A DNA stretch of 13,394 bases from NCBI GenBank assembly GCA_012841735.1, contig DUUE01000109.1, forward strand, positions 1 through 13,394, read 5' to 3'. The notes under the pieces are model-generated. The model was not told where the DNA came from. It saw only the letters and a list, made by a program, of their open reading frames with translations, and ran no database searches. Origin of the DNA: Bacillota bacterium. GTDB lineage: Bacteria; Bacillota; Dethiobacteria; Dethiobacterales; Dethiobacteraceae. Numbering within the stretch: position 1 is the first letter of the stretch; each line of letters starts with the position of its first letter. Below are positions 12,900 to 13,394 of this stretch, piece by piece. The translations under genes were made by a program, and so were the position numbers.

Positions 12900-13049
12900 G
12901 TGGTTATGGCAACATCTTATGCTTCTAACCTGAATGAAGTAAGAGATGAATTGTTGCGTGAGTACATGGTGGCCACAGGCAGCGAAAAAGCAGAAATCCT
13001 TTCCAGGATTATGGAGCTTGATGAAGAGCTGGAATATGCCAATAATTAA
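12900..13049 (+). CDS. 49-aa acidic helical protein, unknown function
   Basis: The GTG at 12900 is preferred because GAGAGGGAGG ends five bases before it; an ATG two codons later (12906) is eleven bases away. An upstream in-frame GTG at 12852 has no ribosome-binding site. The protein is almost wholly charged helix: NLNEVRDELLREYM, a short GSEK turn, then AEILSRIMELDEELEYANN. This helix-turn-helix-hairpin shape and size recall Spo0E-like phosphatases, but the SxxxD signature spacing is not kept, so I do not assign it. Its own promoter and a strong terminator show a discrete transcription unit. Confidence 0.7.
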   Translation: MVMATSYASNLNEVRDELLREYMVATGSEKAEILSRIMELDEELEYANN

Positions 13050-13072
13050 TTGCTGCCTGCCGCACTGGTAAT

Positions 13073-13104
13073 ACCCTGCCCACAAGTATGTGGCAGGGTT
13101 TTTT
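13073..13104 (+). terminator. Intrinsic terminator of the 49-aa protein gene
   Basis: ACCCTGCC plus ACA pair with TGTGGCAGGGT (one bulged C, AGTA loop), followed by TTTTTT and then CTTTTG. A classic Rho-independent terminator 24 bases after the stop codon. Confidence 0.9.
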
Positions 13105-13191
13105 CTTTTGTCTTTTGTGCCGTACTGGTTTATGCGTGCAAAAAGCGGCAGGAATTCTCTCCTGTCCGGCAAAATAGACAGGGAAAGAAGG

Positions 13192-13394
13192 TCACGGGTT
13201 CGGGCGGGGCAGTTTCCAGTGATAGCGGATGGCAAGGACACGCATGATAATAATAAAAGCTGTGACGAAAAAAGTTGTCAGGTTATGCGGACAACCCAAG
13301 CCGGTGAGGAAAACGTGGACCATGCCGCCGATAACGCAGGTGACGGCATAAAAATCGCGGGTGAGGACATAAGGGATTTCTCCGGCCAAAAGAT
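13192..13394 (-). CDS. TRIC/UPF0126 family channel protein, C-terminal part (cut by window edge)
   Basis: The last 66 or so residues of a gene that continues beyond the right edge; the TTG at 13387-13389 is an internal leucine rather than the start. LLAGEIPYVLTRDFYAVTC near the start of the visible part is the signature following the Gly/Arg-Asp motif of trimeric intracellular cation channel (UPF0126, YadS/YicG) proteins. Two hydrophobic segments follow (VIGGMVHVFLTGLG and FFVTAFIIIMRVLAI), then the typical RYHWKLP end. Family members are about 200 aa with six or seven membrane segments and probably conduct cations; the bacterial role is poorly defined. Confidence 0.82.
   Translation of the reverse strand, partial: LLAGEIPYVLTRDFYAVTCVIGGMVHVFLTGLGCPHNLTTFFVTAFIIIMRVLAIRYHWKLPRPNP

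Noticed and set aside
12900..13049. Spo0E-like sporulation phosphatase
   Set aside because: Size and helical hairpin fit, but the conserved SxxxD spacing is not present, so only a resemblance is noted.
12240..13241. A 333-codon minus-strand frame read as one protein
   Set aside because: Only the last 96 codons look like a membrane protein and have a ribosome-binding site at a GTG. The rest crosses promoters and lies antisense to the 49-aa gene.

Overview
The window looks like a chromosomal piece of an anaerobic, Gram-positive, Clostridia-type bacterium (Peptococcaceae-like is my best guess). The reasons are strong purine-rich Shine-Dalgarno sites with frequent GTG and TTG starts, a SAM-I (S-box) riboswitch, a tRNA-Thr of Firmicutes type, and an oxygen-sensitive homocysteine gene set (DUF39, NIL-ferredoxin, UPF0280) otherwise typical of methanogens and sulfate reducers. 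The coding backbone is moderately GC-rich. One interval, about 3590-4980, is clearly AT-richer.

Layout. 38-691 (-) encodes a secreted DUF1102/TasA-like protein. 850-1050 holds a promoter, a SAM-I aptamer and an intrinsic terminator. They control the three-gene operon 1071-3448 (DUF39 homocysteine biosynthesis protein, NIL + 2[4Fe-4S] ferredoxin, UPF0280/ApbE-like protein). A tRNA-Thr(CGU) gene with its own promoter follows at 3504-3579. Directly behind it lies the AT-rich segment. It carries a non-coding stretch rich in palindromes and a two-gene unit with an ATGA overlap: a 58-aa basic protein and a 201-aa GNAT acetyltransferase. This pair is the best candidate in the window for a little-described system (toxin-antitoxin-like). 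4980-7262 carries a PutP-type Na+/solute symporter and a queuosine-precursor transporter (VUT/YhhQ family), closed by a bidirectional terminator. 7378-9423 (-) is a probable two-gene operon of an acyltransferase-3 membrane protein and a DUF362 protein. 9608-9898 is an orphan small membrane-anchored protein. 9998-11725 is a stand-alone thiamine-diphosphate enzyme of the acetolactate synthase superfamily, again closed by a strong bidirectional terminator. 11794-12530 (-) holds two tandem, diverged paralogous membrane proteins of unknown function. 12900-13049 is a 49-aa helical protein with a good promoter and a terminator. The right edge cuts a TRIC/UPF0126-type channel gene on the minus strand.

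How genes work together. The riboswitch-controlled operon is a coherent pathway unit: sulfur transfer making homocysteine, shut off by the downstream product S-adenosylmethionine. The remaining genes are mostly short independent units separated by terminators. No integrase, transposase, CRISPR array or phage structural gene is visible, so the idea that the segment behind the tRNA was acquired rests on base composition and position only.
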